DNA of 64,000 nucleotides from Maridesulfovibrio sp. Its GTDB lineage: Bacteria > Desulfobacterota > Desulfovibrionia > Desulfovibrionales > Desulfovibrionaceae. The position numbers and the translations under genes were made by a program. This document shows positions 52,541-62,116 of the stretch, one piece after another (position 1 is the stretch's first letter; each line of letters begins with the position of its first letter). The DNA lies in the NCBI RefSeq assembly GCF_963678865.1, contig NZ_OY787459.1, positions 1,454,501 through 1,518,500 of the forward strand, in the 5' to 3' direction. The notes under the pieces were generated by a model. That model did not search any database, was not told the DNA's origin, and saw only the letters and a list, made by a program, of their open reading frames with translations.

Positions 52541-52840
52541 ATGAAGATTAACCAGTATAGCCAGACCCCTCTCAAGGCCTACTCTGAAAACCGGGTGAAG
52601 GATGCTGCAGGCAAGGCCCAGAGTCAGCAGCAGAGCTCTGCCCCCAGCCGGGATGTTGTAAACGTCTCGTCACAGGCAAAGCTTCTCGGTGCCGCAAGGC
52701 AGACCGCCACAAACAGCCCGGACACCAGAGAACAAAAGGTGAGAGAACTTAGGGAACAGGTGCGCTCAGGGACTTACAAGCCGGACATTCGTAAGACGGC
52801 AATGAATCTGGTGCGCGATGAAGTTGACTTTTTAAGCTGA
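52541..52840 (+). CDS. flgM: Anti-sigma-28 factor FlgM
   Basis: This is a 99-residue protein, the usual size. The C-terminal half has the sigma-binding pattern VRELREQVRSGTYKPDIRKTAMNLVRDEVDFL; the N-terminal half is polar and disordered-looking. GGAGG precedes the ATG. It holds FliA until the hook is complete and is then exported. It is convergent with fliW/csrA. Confidence 0.9.
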   Translation: MKINQYSQTPLKAYSENRVKDAAGKAQSQQQSSAPSRDVVNVSSQAKLLGAARQTATNSPDTREQKVRELREQVRSGTYKPDIRKTAMNLVRDEVDFLS

Positions 52841-52841
52841 A

Positions 52842-52878
52842 TAAAAAAAACGGTGAAACCCGGACAAGGATTCCACCG
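52842..52878 (-). terminator. Terminator of the fliW end of the flagellar run
   Basis: On the minus strand an 11-bp stem (CGGTGGAATCC with GGGTTTCACCG, two G-U pairs) is followed by eight Ts. Confidence 0.85.
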
Positions 52879-52944
52879 CTGAAGAAGCTATAATATATGG
52901 TGTTTTTACCGCACTGCTGACCCGGCAACGCCTTATGAAAAGGA

Positions 52945-53388
52945 TTAATCGTTCGCCGGGCGGAAGTGTGACGGATACTTGGAGTCCACCTGCGGAACCT
53001 GCATTCCACGTTTGGCCTCGGAGTTGATCACTATCGGGCCGCCCAGATTCAAGGTGGTCTCGTCCGGCCTTCCGGGAGGAATTGTTACAGTAACCAGTAC
53101 TGCCACCTGACGGACATTTTCAACTCTTAGAATTCTTTTCTCTGCTTCACTCAACCGGACTTCATAATCATCCATGAAGCTGTACGGGTCGGCTACAAGA
53201 AGCCCCAGTCCCGGATCCTCGAGACTCTGCAGCAGGAGAAAGGGAGAAGTTTCGCTGAGCTGAATCAAAGCGAAATCTCTTTTATCGTCAAAGCCGATCA
53301 AACCACGGGAAAAATAGATTATACCATCCTCGGTAATCTCTCTTTCCCCGATACGGGTCCTGATTATTTTCGTTCTTTCTTTTGCCAT
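52945..53388 (-). CDS. fliW: Flagellar assembly factor FliW
   Basis: This is a 147-residue protein with the FliW opening [33 protein letters not shown] and the C-terminal [22 protein letters not shown]. FliW binds free flagellin or CsrA and relieves CsrA repression of flagellin translation. It overlaps the csrA stop by 25 bases, so the two are coupled. Confidence 0.95.
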   Translation of the reverse strand: MAKERTKIIRTRIGEREITEDGIIYFSRGLIGFDDKRDFALIQLSETSPFLLLQSLEDPGLGLLVADPYSFMDDYEVRLSEAEKRILRVENVRQVAVLVTVTIPPGRPDETTLNLGGPIVINSEAKRGMQVPQVDSKYPSHFRPAND

Positions 53389-53603
53389 AACTCGGTCGCA
53401 GCAAGAAGGTCCTGCTCTGTGTTTTCAAGCGCCAAACGGTTCTGTTCTTTAATCTTGAGGTAAACCTCTTCCCTGTAGACAGTAGTCTCAGCCGGTATAT
53501 CAAGGCCCAGCTTAACCTGCCGTCCTTGTACACTTAATACCGTGATCTTTATGTTGTCATCCAGGTAGAGGGCTTCCCCCGGTCTCCGGGTCAAAATAAG
53601 CAT
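53364..53603 (-). CDS. csrA: Carbon storage regulator CsrA
   Basis: This is a 79-residue protein with the invariant start [25 protein letters not shown] and [16 protein letters not shown]. It binds GGA motifs in mRNA and represses translation, here most likely of flagellin. The C-terminal tail is slightly long. The start has no good Shine-Dalgarno (an AGGA lies about 20 bases upstream), which fits self-regulated translation. Confidence 0.96.
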   Translation of the reverse strand: MLILTRRPGEALYLDDNIKITVLSVQGRQVKLGLDIPAETTVYREEVYLKIKEQNRLALENTEQDLLAATELWQKKERK

Positions 53604-53748
53604 ATCAATATGTGTGTAAATAATCCTTTTGGATTGTTTCTGCTTTAATCAAAAACATCCTCCACTATGGAGAATATTTTCAGCACTGAGAATGTCTTAG
53701 CGCAAGAAAGGGTCTACGGGCAAGCACAACTATCTACATTTAATAAAA

Positions 53749-55314
53749 TTATACATAGTTGAGCAGGTTCATCTTCATGATCATTGAAGAACTTTTCAAC
53801 ACGGCTTCGTAAACAAGCTGCTGCTGGGATAGCTTTGTCATGAGTTCACCCACATCCACATCCTCAATATGGGAAATACGGTCCTTCTCGTTCAGCTCCA
53901 GACTGGAAAGAACCTGATCTGCAACAGCAAGCCTATTTTCCCTGCCCCCCACATCGGCGGCCTTGGTCAAAAGATGCTTCTGGGATGCGTTCAGGCTGTC
54001 CAGACACTCTTGAACGCCGGTCTGGTTATTGGTTTCCAGAAAGGCCACAAGGTTACCCATGGTTTCCAATAAATTCTGGCTGTCGCCACCGCCGAGAAGC
54101 ATGCTGTTATTGTTGAAAACAACACTGGCACCGCTCGCACCGGGCTGCTTATAAACACCACCGAAAATATCCTTACCCACATCATTGACGCGTACACTTT
54201 CATTTTCCTGAATCTGGACATTAATTGCCGCGGTATCCGGATGTATGAGAAACTGTGCGCCTGCGGCCACTGTTCCGCCGCTGTTATCCAGGGTAAGAGT
54301 GCCGCCGGGAAGCGGAATAACGGCAGTAGTGGCACCTGCATCTGCAGGTTTAACATTCCCTTCTGTCCAGGTGACGCCGCCGTCACTGCTGTAAGAGTAT
54401 GTTATTTCATCATCAACTGACGCCGGATCTGGAGTGGTGGAATCAATCCTGACCACCACATCCTTGGAAAATGCACCGTCAGCTGTGAGAGCGGAAGAAG
54501 TGAAAGAGGTATTCATCGGAACCACATTGATAGAATCCTCGTCATCACCCATATATTGGGCGGTCGGACGGACCCACATCCATGTTCCGGAACTGTCGTT
54601 GGTATTAGCTGACCCTTTTACCGGAATATTGGTAGCAGGAGTGCCCAGATCGAAATCCATGGTCACCCCGTCAAAATCAAGTGTAGTAGCACCGGCAGCA
54701 AGGGTCTTGGTAGTGAAAGTCTCGCCGCCATCCTTTGAATAACGGTATTGCATGGCTGCGCCGCCTATTGCTCCGTCCGCTTCAAACTGAACGACAATAG
54801 TCTTTTCCGCATTGCCGGTGATGGTAAAATTGCGAGATGAGACATTGGCATCGTTGCTGGTCATCCAGAGCCTTTCTTTAAAGGCATTGTCTTCAACCTT
54901 ATGGCCTGCGTATATGCTCTTACCTTCATATTCGGTGTTGGCAAGGGCTACCAACTGCTGGAAAAGCTGGCGGGCTTCGTAACTGATCTGCTCCCTGTTA
55001 TCGTCAGTCAAGGTTCCGGATGCGCCCTGTTCTGCCAATCCCTTGGCTCGTGTCAAAATGGTTGAAACCTGAGTCAGGGTGGTATCTGAAAGGGAAAGCC
55101 ATCCTTTAGCTGTATCAATATTATCGCGGTACTGCTTGACTGTGGCAAGGGTTTCACGATGGTCGAGAATACGGGCCATGCCCACAGGGTTATCAGAAGG
55201 CTTATTAACCTTCTTCTGAGTCTGCGCCTGAATATTGGTCTCCACCAGTTGGGTCAAAGACGTATTCATGTTGGACACATACGTGTTGAAAAGCATTTGC
55301 TGTGATACTCTCAT
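53749..55314 (-). CDS. flgL: Hook-associated protein 3 (HAP3), FlgL
   Basis: The ATG at 55314 (MRVSQQMLFNTYVSNMN) is chosen over 55320 because GGGAG lies seven bases upstream. The 521-residue protein is longer than enteric FlgL (about 317). The flagellin-like ends are clear (N-terminal NTYVSNMNTSLTQLVETNIQAQTQKKVNKPSDNPVG; C-terminal LVYEAVLKSSSMIMKMNLLNYV), and the extra length is a variable middle domain. It joins hook and filament. 28 bases after flgK. Confidence 0.95.
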   Translation of the reverse strand: MRVSQQMLFNTYVSNMNTSLTQLVETNIQAQTQKKVNKPSDNPVGMARILDHRETLATVKQYRDNIDTAKGWLSLSDTTLTQVSTILTRAKGLAEQGASGTLTDDNREQISYEARQLFQQLVALANTEYEGKSIYAGHKVEDNAFKERLWMTSNDANVSSRNFTITGNAEKTIVVQFEADGAIGGAAMQYRYSKDGGETFTTKTLAAGATTLDFDGVTMDFDLGTPATNIPVKGSANTNDSSGTWMWVRPTAQYMGDDEDSINVVPMNTSFTSSALTADGAFSKDVVVRIDSTTPDPASVDDEITYSYSSDGGVTWTEGNVKPADAGATTAVIPLPGGTLTLDNSGGTVAAGAQFLIHPDTAAINVQIQENESVRVNDVGKDIFGGVYKQPGASGASVVFNNNSMLLGGGDSQNLLETMGNLVAFLETNNQTGVQECLDSLNASQKHLLTKAADVGGRENRLAVADQVLSSLELNEKDRISHIEDVDVGELMTKLSQQQLVYEAVLKSSSMIMKMNLLNYV

Positions 55315-55348
55315 AGCCATTCTCCCTCAGCCTTGATTATGCAACGCC

Positions 55349-57463
55349 TTAGTTCTTCATCCCGAGCAGGGTCTGAAGCATCTGGTCAGCGGTTGTGATC
55401 AGCTTTGCAGCAGCAGTGTATGAGTGCTGATACTTGATCAGGTTACTCATTTCTTCATCAATATTCACACCCGATACTTCCTGCTGCTTATCGTTAAGAT
55501 CGGATGCAAGTGTTTCCTGAAAACTGTGATTGAACTTGGTCGTCCCGGTATCCGCGCCGACCACGGCCACCGTGCCGTCGTAATATTCAATCAGGGTCTG
55601 GGTGGTGGTGCCGTCAAAAGAAGTAGTTATGTCCAGATCGGTCAGACCCATTTCCTTCATCTTGAGTGCATTGGTGTTGTCACCCTCATTGTATTCTCCG
55701 GCTCCGTTCACATGCCCGGCATTGATTAAATCAATATCCCCGTTGACTGCGCTGCTGACGGCAATATCAGAAGCCTGAGAGCCTTCAAAGTAAGTGTTCA
55801 GGCCGAGAGCAGCATAAAGTCCTGAAGTATCGGTTCCCATCTGAAATTCATGGCCGTTCTGTCCGCTAATCTGCAACTTGTGGTTAACTATGGTTGCAGA
55901 AGCATAAGCCGGGTCGAAAGTAGCATTAAAGGCATCCCTTACATCAGTAAGAGAATGAACAGAAGGATCAAAATTCTGAACTCCGGGGGCAACAGAGCTG
56001 AAATCAATCTGCCCGGAAAAAGCCAGTTCGTTGGTAGTAGAATTGTAAAAATACATCAGGGAGTTGCCGGACTGAAGCCTGTCCGCGAAGGGCAGCCCGG
56101 AAGAACCGTTCCCCAGCGCTACGGAATCGTCATCCACTCCATAAGAACCTTCCATAGAAGCATGAGCCTTCAGTCCTGCACCCTGTGAATGGATACGGTT
56201 AGTCTGCCAGACCACTTCATTGGTCAGAGCGTTCATGCGTTCTTTGTACTTACCCACATAGTTATCACGGAAGTTAAAATATCCTGTCAGTGTTCCGCCG
56301 GTCAGCCTTCTGGTGTTATCCTGTCCTGCAAAGTTGATCTGCGGAGTAATATTTTCCTTGGTAGCAGTATTTTCAACCCAGTACAGAGCACTCTTGGGTA
56401 CGATGGTAAACTTATCACCTGTTTCCATATCGTTGGCAGGAGTGGCGGAAGGACTCGCCTCAGTACCGAACCAGATTTTCAAATCTTCAACCTGAAGAGC
56501 ACCGGTTTCAGCATTTGCGGTAAAGGTCTTAGGAGCACCGGTATCATCCTTGAGCCAGGTGGTTCCGCCATCAAGGGAAACCTTGTAAGTAGCTGTCCCA
56601 ACGGGTCCTGACGTAACACATTCGAGTGTGTATTCAAATTCGCTGGAACCGGAGAAATAAGCCTTGCCGTCGAAGTTGGATTGCGGACTCAGATTATTCT
56701 GGCTCTGCGGACCGTCATAAGAGAGGCTGAAATGCTTATCCCCGTCCACCAGAGTCTGTCCCGCCCCGGTGGTGATAGTGATATTACCCTTTCCATTGTC
56801 GATCATCTTGGTATCCATGATCTCGGAAAGCTCACGTATCAGAGTGGCTCTTTCGTCGTAAAGGGCGTTTGGATTGTTCTGCCCGTCAACCTGCTCGGTA
56901 TTAATGCGCTGGTTGATATCGGCAATACGGGTCATGATATCATTGGCCTTGCCTACATCCTGCTTGATGTAGTCTTCGACCTGCTGCTGGTAGCGCTCAA
57001 GATCGTTCTGCATACTGTGCAGGGAGTTAACAAGGTTGGTGGTATCACTGAGCAACTGCTGACGGGATGCCGCGTCATTAGGACGCTGGCTGAGATCCTG
57101 CCAGTCATTGAAAAATGTCGTCAGGCTTGAGTTAAGCCCGTATCCCTGGGATTCATTAAAGAGAGACTCCACACTGCTGAGTGTGTTGTAAAGCGTATCC
57201 CAGCGTTCACGCATGGTTGCTTTATCATTGTAGCTGTTTTCAACAAACTGGTCGAAGTTGCGGTATATTTCAGCAGCACGGACTCCGGTGCCGATCTGGC
57301 CCGGATTGTAGTTAATGCTCATGCTCTCTTCGAGACGAACATTACGGCGGGAATAACCTTTGGTGTTTACATTGGAAATGTTGTCACCGGTTACAGAAAT
57401 CGCCGACTGGGATGCGAAAAGGGCCCCTGTGCCCAGATTCAGAAGAGAATTAACACCGGGCAT
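55349..57463 (-). CDS. flgK: Hook-associated protein 1 (HAP1), FlgK
   Basis: This is a 704-residue protein, longer than the enteric form (about 547), with the rod/hook motif SVTGDNISNVNTKGYSRRNV near the N terminus and the C-terminal VSGVNIDEEMSNLIKYQHSYTAAAKLITTADQMLQTLLGM. The middle holds a long surface domain. Its ATG overlaps the flgN stop by one base (TAATG). It is part of the flgJ-N-K-L run. Confidence 0.96.
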   Translation of the reverse strand: MPGVNSLLNLGTGALFASQSAISVTGDNISNVNTKGYSRRNVRLEESMSINYNPGQIGTGVRAAEIYRNFDQFVENSYNDKATMRERWDTLYNTLSSVESLFNESQGYGLNSSLTTFFNDWQDLSQRPNDAASRQQLLSDTTNLVNSLHSMQNDLERYQQQVEDYIKQDVGKANDIMTRIADINQRINTEQVDGQNNPNALYDERATLIRELSEIMDTKMIDNGKGNITITTGAGQTLVDGDKHFSLSYDGPQSQNNLSPQSNFDGKAYFSGSSEFEYTLECVTSGPVGTATYKVSLDGGTTWLKDDTGAPKTFTANAETGALQVEDLKIWFGTEASPSATPANDMETGDKFTIVPKSALYWVENTATKENITPQINFAGQDNTRRLTGGTLTGYFNFRDNYVGKYKERMNALTNEVVWQTNRIHSQGAGLKAHASMEGSYGVDDDSVALGNGSSGLPFADRLQSGNSLMYFYNSTTNELAFSGQIDFSSVAPGVQNFDPSVHSLTDVRDAFNATFDPAYASATIVNHKLQISGQNGHEFQMGTDTSGLYAALGLNTYFEGSQASDIAVSSAVNGDIDLINAGHVNGAGEYNEGDNTNALKMKEMGLTDLDITTSFDGTTTQTLIEYYDGTVAVVGADTGTTKFNHSFQETLASDLNDKQQEVSGVNIDEEMSNLIKYQHSYTAAAKLITTADQMLQTLLGMKN

Positions 57464-57942
57464 TAGAGCCTCCCGTTAATTAATGAAGCCTGAGGCTTGG
57501 GATTGAAATAACGGCCCCGTGCAGAGTAAACGTTCTGTTCCTTGGGAGTAATCTCCCTATGCAGAAAATCCAGCATGGAAGAAGACTGGTCCAGAAGGGC
57601 CCGCGCCAGTTGATGATTCTTGGTGGCCTGTACGCCGCACTTCTGTTCGAGATCATCAATTCTGGCAAGCAGCTTTTCAATTTCCTTACGCTGGCCGTCC
57701 TCGATGGCGGGAAGCACCTGACCAAGCCTCTGAGCGGAGGGGTCAATTTTTTGAATAAAGGATCTCATGGAGAGTCGCTCTGCTGAAATCTGACGCATAA
57801 GCTCCTGAATTACCAACTCAACTCCAGTTACTCCCTGAGGATCTTTATGCATAAGCAGGGAAAATTCTTCCTGAAGAAGCATGGAGAGCAACAAGACCGC
57901 CTTTGACTGCCTGTCAAGATTTGCCTGTATGAGCTTGATCAT
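57463..57942 (-). CDS. flgN: FlgK/FlgL export chaperone FlgN
   Basis: This is a 159-residue, helix-rich protein with leucine-rich opening IKLIQANLDRQSKAVLLLSMLLQEEFSLLM, fitting the FlgN family in length and position. It escorts FlgK and FlgL to the export gate. The stop overlaps flgK. GGAG is upstream of the ATG. Confidence 0.85.
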   Translation of the reverse strand: MIKLIQANLDRQSKAVLLLSMLLQEEFSLLMHKDPQGVTGVELVIQELMRQISAERLSMRSFIQKIDPSAQRLGQVLPAIEDGQRKEIEKLLARIDDLEQKCGVQATKNHQLARALLDQSSSMLDFLHREITPKEQNVYSARGRYFNPKPQASLINGRL

Positions 57943-58020
57943 TTTCCCTCTCCTCCCAACTTAACATATTATTATTAATGACTTTTTATATTAACCAAAC
58001 ATTTCTTAACAAAATCTTAT

Positions 58021-58740
58021 TTATAGACCAGCAAGTTTCTTGCCAATTTCTTCAGCAGTCGCACCCTGTACATAAACTTTTGTGTCATGCTCTTTTTCAA
58101 TCTTACGGGCCAGCTCTTCGATCTTTGCCATGGCTTCAGTCCTGCTCAACAGTGCCGGTGTCGCTGTTTCAGCTGCATCACGCTGAACCTGACGCTCAAC
58201 ACGCTGACCAATGGTAAAATCTTCATCTTCAAGGGCAATACCCGGTTTAGGCAGGGGAATACCCGGCAACCCGTTGGCTGCATTGTTGTTGACCGCGGCA
58301 AGATGGGGTCCATGAACAGAACCTTGACGTCCCACTTCATCGAGAGTTTTCAACGCAGTGGAGTTACCTGTGCCCGGCAGAGTGGACTTGCTGGCTCTTT
58401 CCAACTTTGAACGCAACTGGTCATAAAGCATGTCACCAAGCCCTATACCGCCGCCCTCAGCCAACTTTTCGGAAAAATCCTTATCAAACATGGCAGTGTA
58501 CTGCTTTTCGTAACGGTTACTGAGGTAGCCTCCCTGAGGCACGTTTTTACGCATCTGTTGCCAGATTTTACCCATGAAAACCGCTTCAAACTTCTTGCAG
58601 GCGTCACGCAGAGATTTTTCCTGATCCTTTCCGCCGGAAAGACGGTCATTCAGGCTGGTAAGCTTGCGTTTGAACCCCAGCAGTTCCTTGCTCTCAGCAT
58701 TGGCCTGTGCGGTAGCTGTGTTCATTGCGCTATCAATCAT
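58021..58740 (-). CDS. flgJ: Rod-binding protein, FlgJ N-terminal type
   Basis: This is a 239-residue protein. Residues about 45-105 have the rod-binding domain: CKKFEAVFMGKIWQQMRKNVP, MFDKDFSEKLAEGGGIGLGDMLYDQL. The muramidase domain of enteric FlgJ is missing; a second hydrolase must open the wall. GGAGG lies ten bases before the ATG. About 78 bases separate it from flgN. Confidence 0.85.
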   Translation of the reverse strand: MIDSAMNTATAQANAESKELLGFKRKLTSLNDRLSGGKDQEKSLRDACKKFEAVFMGKIWQQMRKNVPQGGYLSNRYEKQYTAMFDKDFSEKLAEGGGIGLGDMLYDQLRSKLERASKSTLPGTGNSTALKTLDEVGRQGSVHGPHLAAVNNNAANGLPGIPLPKPGIALEDEDFTIGQRVERQVQRDAAETATPALLSRTEAMAKIEELARKIEKEHDTKVYVQGATAEEIGKKLAGL

Positions 58741-58807
58741 TTTTACTCTTCCTCCAATTCATGTGCGGCCCCGTGATTTAATGGTTCGAGACTACTTTCA
58801 ACCCAAT

Positions 58808-58826
58808 TTTGCAAATTACGTACCGT
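58808..58826. repeat. 19-bp direct repeat, copy upstream of flgJ
   Basis: TTTGCAAATTACGTACCGT, identical to 61042-61060 in the end of flgA, in the same orientation 2.2 kb apart. Confidence 0.8.
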
Positions 58827-58944
58827 CCACGCAACCTCCTGTAATTTAAGTTTAAAATTAATAGCAACTTAACATAACAACATCTGAGGTCCCTATTTAT
58901 CACGCAAAGTCAGGACTTTGACTAAGCTGCAGGTTTGGCGCTCT

Positions 58945-58979
58945 CAAAAAGAAAGGCCCGGCAGCAACCTGCCGGGCCT
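58945..58979 (-). terminator. Terminator after flgI
   Basis: The stem AGGCCCGGCAG with CTGCCGGGCCT is followed by TTCTTTTT on the minus strand. It splits the flgF-G-A-H-I run from flgJ and the rest. Confidence 0.88.
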
Positions 58980-59010
58980 CAATTCTATAAAGCAGCTTTA
59001 CCTGTTTAAG

Positions 59011-60144
59011 CTATATGACCTCCAGCTCCGCATGCAGCGCGCCGGCGACCTTCATTGTCCGCAAAATGGAGATCAGATCACGCGGGGTTGCGCCGATTGC
59101 GTTGAGCCCGTCAACAAGCTCCTGCAGAGTAGCACCTTCAACCAGCATCAGCCTGTTGTTATCTTCTTGAACCTGAAGGTCGGTTTCGGGAGTTGCAACG
59201 GTTTCCGCTCCTTCGGGGGCAAAAGGTCCAGGCTGGCTAACGTCCGCACTTTCAGCTACGACCACCTGCAGGTTGCCGTGGGCGATTGCGACTTTGGTAA
59301 GACGCACGTTGCGTCCCAGAACCACTGTTCCGGTCTTTTCATCAACTACGACTTTAGCCTTGGTGTCAGGTGAAATTTCAATATTTTCAAGGGCAGCCAT
59401 GAGCGGAACCATATTGCCCCGGAATTGCTCTGGAATAGCCAGATCAACAGTTGAAGCATCTACCGCGTTGGCAAATGAACCGCCCACAACATTATTGATC
59501 CGCTTAACAACCTGCATGGTGGTCCCGAAATCGGAAAGACCGAGGTTGATGGTGATCTTCTGCTGACGGTTGAATTGAAAAGGAACCGAACGTTCAATAG
59601 TTGCCCCGGACGGAATTCGGGCTACGGTAACCACGTTCTTGGATGCACTAGCCGCCTCACCGCCTGCGGAAAAACCGCCCACGGTAAGCGAACCCTGCGC
59701 AAGAGCGTAGACCTTTCCGTCGATCCCTTTAAGGGGAGTCATGAGCAACACGCCGCCGAATAGAGACTTACTGTCACCAATGGATGAGACTGTTACATCA
59801 AGAGGAGCGCCGGGCTTGGCTGACACGGGCATCTTGGCAGTGACCATTACAGCGGCAACGTTCTTGGGCTTAATGGAAGAACGGTCAACCTGAACACCCA
59901 TTTTTTCCAGCATATTGATCATGGAGGTAATAGTGAATGCCGAGTTGGTTCCGTCACCCGTTCCCGAGAGACCTACTACCAGCCCGTATCCGACCAGATC
60001 GTTATCACGTACGCCGCTGAAAGAAGAAATATCCTTCAGCCTGACCGCCTCTGCGGATTGAGCGGACATAAGAACGATGAACATGACCAATAGAGCCGCC
60101 GCAAGCCCTGCTGATATGCTGTTCATCCTGTTAGCGATTTTCAT
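59011..60144 (-). CDS. flgI: Flagellar P-ring protein FlgI
   Basis: The ATG at 60144 is used because GGAGG is five bases upstream. The 377-residue precursor has a Sec signal ([17 protein letters not shown]) and family blocks [62 protein letters not shown] and [16 protein letters not shown]. It forms the periplasmic ring around the rod. A terminator follows. Confidence 0.96.
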   Translation of the reverse strand: MKIANRMNSISAGLAAALLVMFIVLMSAQSAEAVRLKDISSFSGVRDNDLVGYGLVVGLSGTGDGTNSAFTITSMINMLEKMGVQVDRSSIKPKNVAAVMVTAKMPVSAKPGAPLDVTVSSIGDSKSLFGGVLLMTPLKGIDGKVYALAQGSLTVGGFSAGGEAASASKNVVTVARIPSGATIERSVPFQFNRQQKITINLGLSDFGTTMQVVKRINNVVGGSFANAVDASTVDLAIPEQFRGNMVPLMAALENIEISPDTKAKVVVDEKTGTVVLGRNVRLTKVAIAHGNLQVVVAESADVSQPGPFAPEGAETVATPETDLQVQEDNNRLMLVEGATLQELVDGLNAIGATPRDLISILRTMKVAGALHAELEVI

Positions 60145-60266
60145 CCTTTCCTCCATTGATCACTGTGACTCTTATAAAAACCTTGCAGATACCCTGAGCA
60201 CCCTAAAAATAAATTCGCATTCATCTTTCCCGCCAAATTCATATCCATAACTTTGGCAACGAAATC

Positions 60267-60965
60267 TTAAAAAGGCCATACATTGTCAAGAATTCTGGAA
60301 AGCCATCCGGGTCTCTGCTTGTCAGCAAGAATGCCGCGCCCGTAGACTTCAATATGTGCGTCAGCCAGATAATTTGAGGCCACAGTATTGCTGGGACCTA
60401 TATCACGCTGCCGCAACAGGCCGCGCACTACCAGAACCTGTGTTTCATCATTAATACGCACCTGTCTTGCGCCCTCCACCTGCATAACATTGCCGGGGAG
60501 GATACGCACTACCCTGCAAGCCACGGAAGCTGTCAGGGTCGACTCGTTCTTGGTCTCACCGGTGCTTGAAAACTTATTCGAAGTCGATGAACCGATCATC
60601 GGAGTATCACCGGCTCCGCCTTTCATATTGAAAGGATCAACAGTGGTGGCAATACCGGCGCTGAAAGCTGTTACCCCGAGACTGGTCTTATTTTCTTTCT
60701 CAGCGGTGGAATCAGAAGTATGCTTACCCTTGCTCGTTTCGGAAACAGTAACCACAACGATGTCACCGATGCGCCGGGCTCTGTTGTCATCAAACAAATA
60801 TTCGGAATCCGTAGCAGCAAAAAGGGAACCGGGATTATTCATGGGTTCCGGCTCATACTGGGCAGGAGGAGTCATAACCGGCATGGGGGTAGGAGCCTGC
60901 TTGGCAGGTGAACACCCCGCACAAATGGCTGAAAAAAGCAGAATTGCCAGTATTGATTTTTTCAT
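60267..60965 (-). CDS. flgH: Flagellar L-ring lipoprotein FlgH
   Basis: This is a 232-residue lipoprotein (ICAGC, Cys18). Family blocks: GSLFAATDSEYLFDDNRARRIGDIVVVTVSE, LTASVACRVVRILPGNVMQVEGARQVRINDETQVLVVRGLLRQRDIGPSNTV. It forms the outer-membrane ring. GGAGG is about ten bases before the ATG. Confidence 0.96.
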   Translation of the reverse strand: MKKSILAILLFSAICAGCSPAKQAPTPMPVMTPPAQYEPEPMNNPGSLFAATDSEYLFDDNRARRIGDIVVVTVSETSKGKHTSDSTAEKENKTSLGVTAFSAGIATTVDPFNMKGGAGDTPMIGSSTSNKFSSTGETKNESTLTASVACRVVRILPGNVMQVEGARQVRINDETQVLVVRGLLRQRDIGPSNTVASNYLADAHIEVYGRGILADKQRPGWLSRILDNVWPF

Positions 60966-60985
60966 TTTCTTTATTCCTCCGCGTA

Positions 60986-61990
60986 TTACTTGACCTGAAC
61001 TGTCTGGGCATTGACAACCGTCGCAACCACTTTACGCTTACTTTGCAAATTACGTACCGTGACATCCTGACCAACCCCGCCGTCTTCAAGAGACTCTACC
61101 GGGACAGTAAGCTTCAGGTGTTTGCTTCTAAATACGAGTGTGACCTTATCTCCACGGGCAATAACCGGAGCCGGCTCTATGGAAGAACGCATGATGGGTT
61201 GCCCGGTTCCGACCGGAATCTTAACCCGCCACGGGCCACCCTTGCCATCCCAGACCTGATTGCCCAACTGAGCCATATTCTTGCTTTTCCAGGTAATTAA
61301 ATCAGGAGTCACCAGTTCCTTGCGGTTAATAGGCCGCACCGGACACGGCACAGGCTTCCAGAGATCCATGAACACAGACCCGGCCAACTGCCGCAATACC
61401 CGCCCATCAACACTGACCACTTCCATTTTGAAACTATTGGCACCCGGTCTAAGGGCCCGGGGGATATGGACCCTCAAACTATCCATCGAGTCCTTGAAAA
61501 ACAGATGCGGGGGAAGGTTGAAATTACGGAACTTGTGATCTCCGTCAATAGCTTCGGCCTGCGGAGTCAATACTTTGACCACAGCCCTTTGAAGCTGTTC
61601 CTGTGACATCACTTTGCCACCGGATTGCATGGTCAATGTTGACGGAATAATACAATTACGGACAAGATCACCGAGATAGTGCTGCAAGATAACGCGCAAC
61701 TTATTACGGTTTACCCGCACGGGCTTGCGGTTGCGGGAGGGAGCGTTCCAAAGTTCAACACCTGCAAGGTCGGCTTTGGTCTGCTGAGGAAGATCGCCGT
61801 AAAACTCGGCAATATCACCAAGGGTAACCCTTGGTCCGTTAACCACAGCGGCAGATTTGATCCTGATCCGCCAGTCGGTATTCTGCTTGGAAGCCGCAGC
61901 AGGAGAAGCTGCGTAAACAGCACCCCCGGCAACAACCAGAAGCATAAAAACAACCCTGCGAAATATTGAAACAAAATCTGCCTTAGTCAT
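60986..61990 (-). CDS. flgA: P-ring assembly chaperone FlgA
   Basis: This is a 334-residue protein with a signal peptide and the C-terminal SAF-type region (VTPDLITWKSKNMAQLGNQVW, VARGDKVTLVFRSKHLKLTVPVESLEDGGVGQDVTVRN, NAQTVQVK). It is longer than enteric FlgA (219) by an N-terminal domain. It helps FlgI polymerise. GGATGG is six bases upstream of the ATG. The 19-bp repeat with the flgJ region lies in its 3' end. Confidence 0.9.
   Translation of the reverse strand: MTKADFVSIFRRVVFMLLVVAGGAVYAASPAAASKQNTDWRIRIKSAAVVNGPRVTLGDIAEFYGDLPQQTKADLAGVELWNAPSRNRKPVRVNRNKLRVILQHYLGDLVRNCIIPSTLTMQSGGKVMSQEQLQRAVVKVLTPQAEAIDGDHKFRNFNLPPHLFFKDSMDSLRVHIPRALRPGANSFKMEVVSVDGRVLRQLAGSVFMDLWKPVPCPVRPINRKELVTPDLITWKSKNMAQLGNQVWDGKGGPWRVKIPVGTGQPIMRSSIEPAPVIARGDKVTLVFRSKHLKLTVPVESLEDGGVGQDVTVRNLQSKRKVVATVVNAQTVQVK
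61042..61060. repeat. 19-bp direct repeat, copy in flgA
   Basis: The same 19 bases as at 58808-58826; here they encode part of VTVRNLQSK. Confidence 0.8.
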
Positions 61991-62051
61991 GATAAACCAT
62001 CCTTAATAGCCCCGGGGAGCAGAACTTAAACCAACTCCCCCGTTAGGGAGT

Positions 62052-62089
62052 GCAAAGGAAATCATCCTTTGCCCGCCGAAAGCGGAATC
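62052..62089 (+). repeat. Intergenic hairpin repeat, copy 3 (degenerate)
   Basis: GCAAAGGA-AATCA-TCCTTTGC, then CCGCCGAAAGCGGAATC, between flgG and flgA. It matches the AAAGGAnnATCC and GCCGnnGGC parts of copy 2. Confidence 0.5.
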
Positions 62090-62116
62090 ACCCGTAAAAA
62101 CGCATCAGCGCATCAC

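Noticed and set aside
58741..58990. A sigma-28 promoter upstream of flgJ (CAAAGTCC ... CGTGATAA).
   Set aside because: Spacing of 8 bases and a weak -10 do not fit the consensus.
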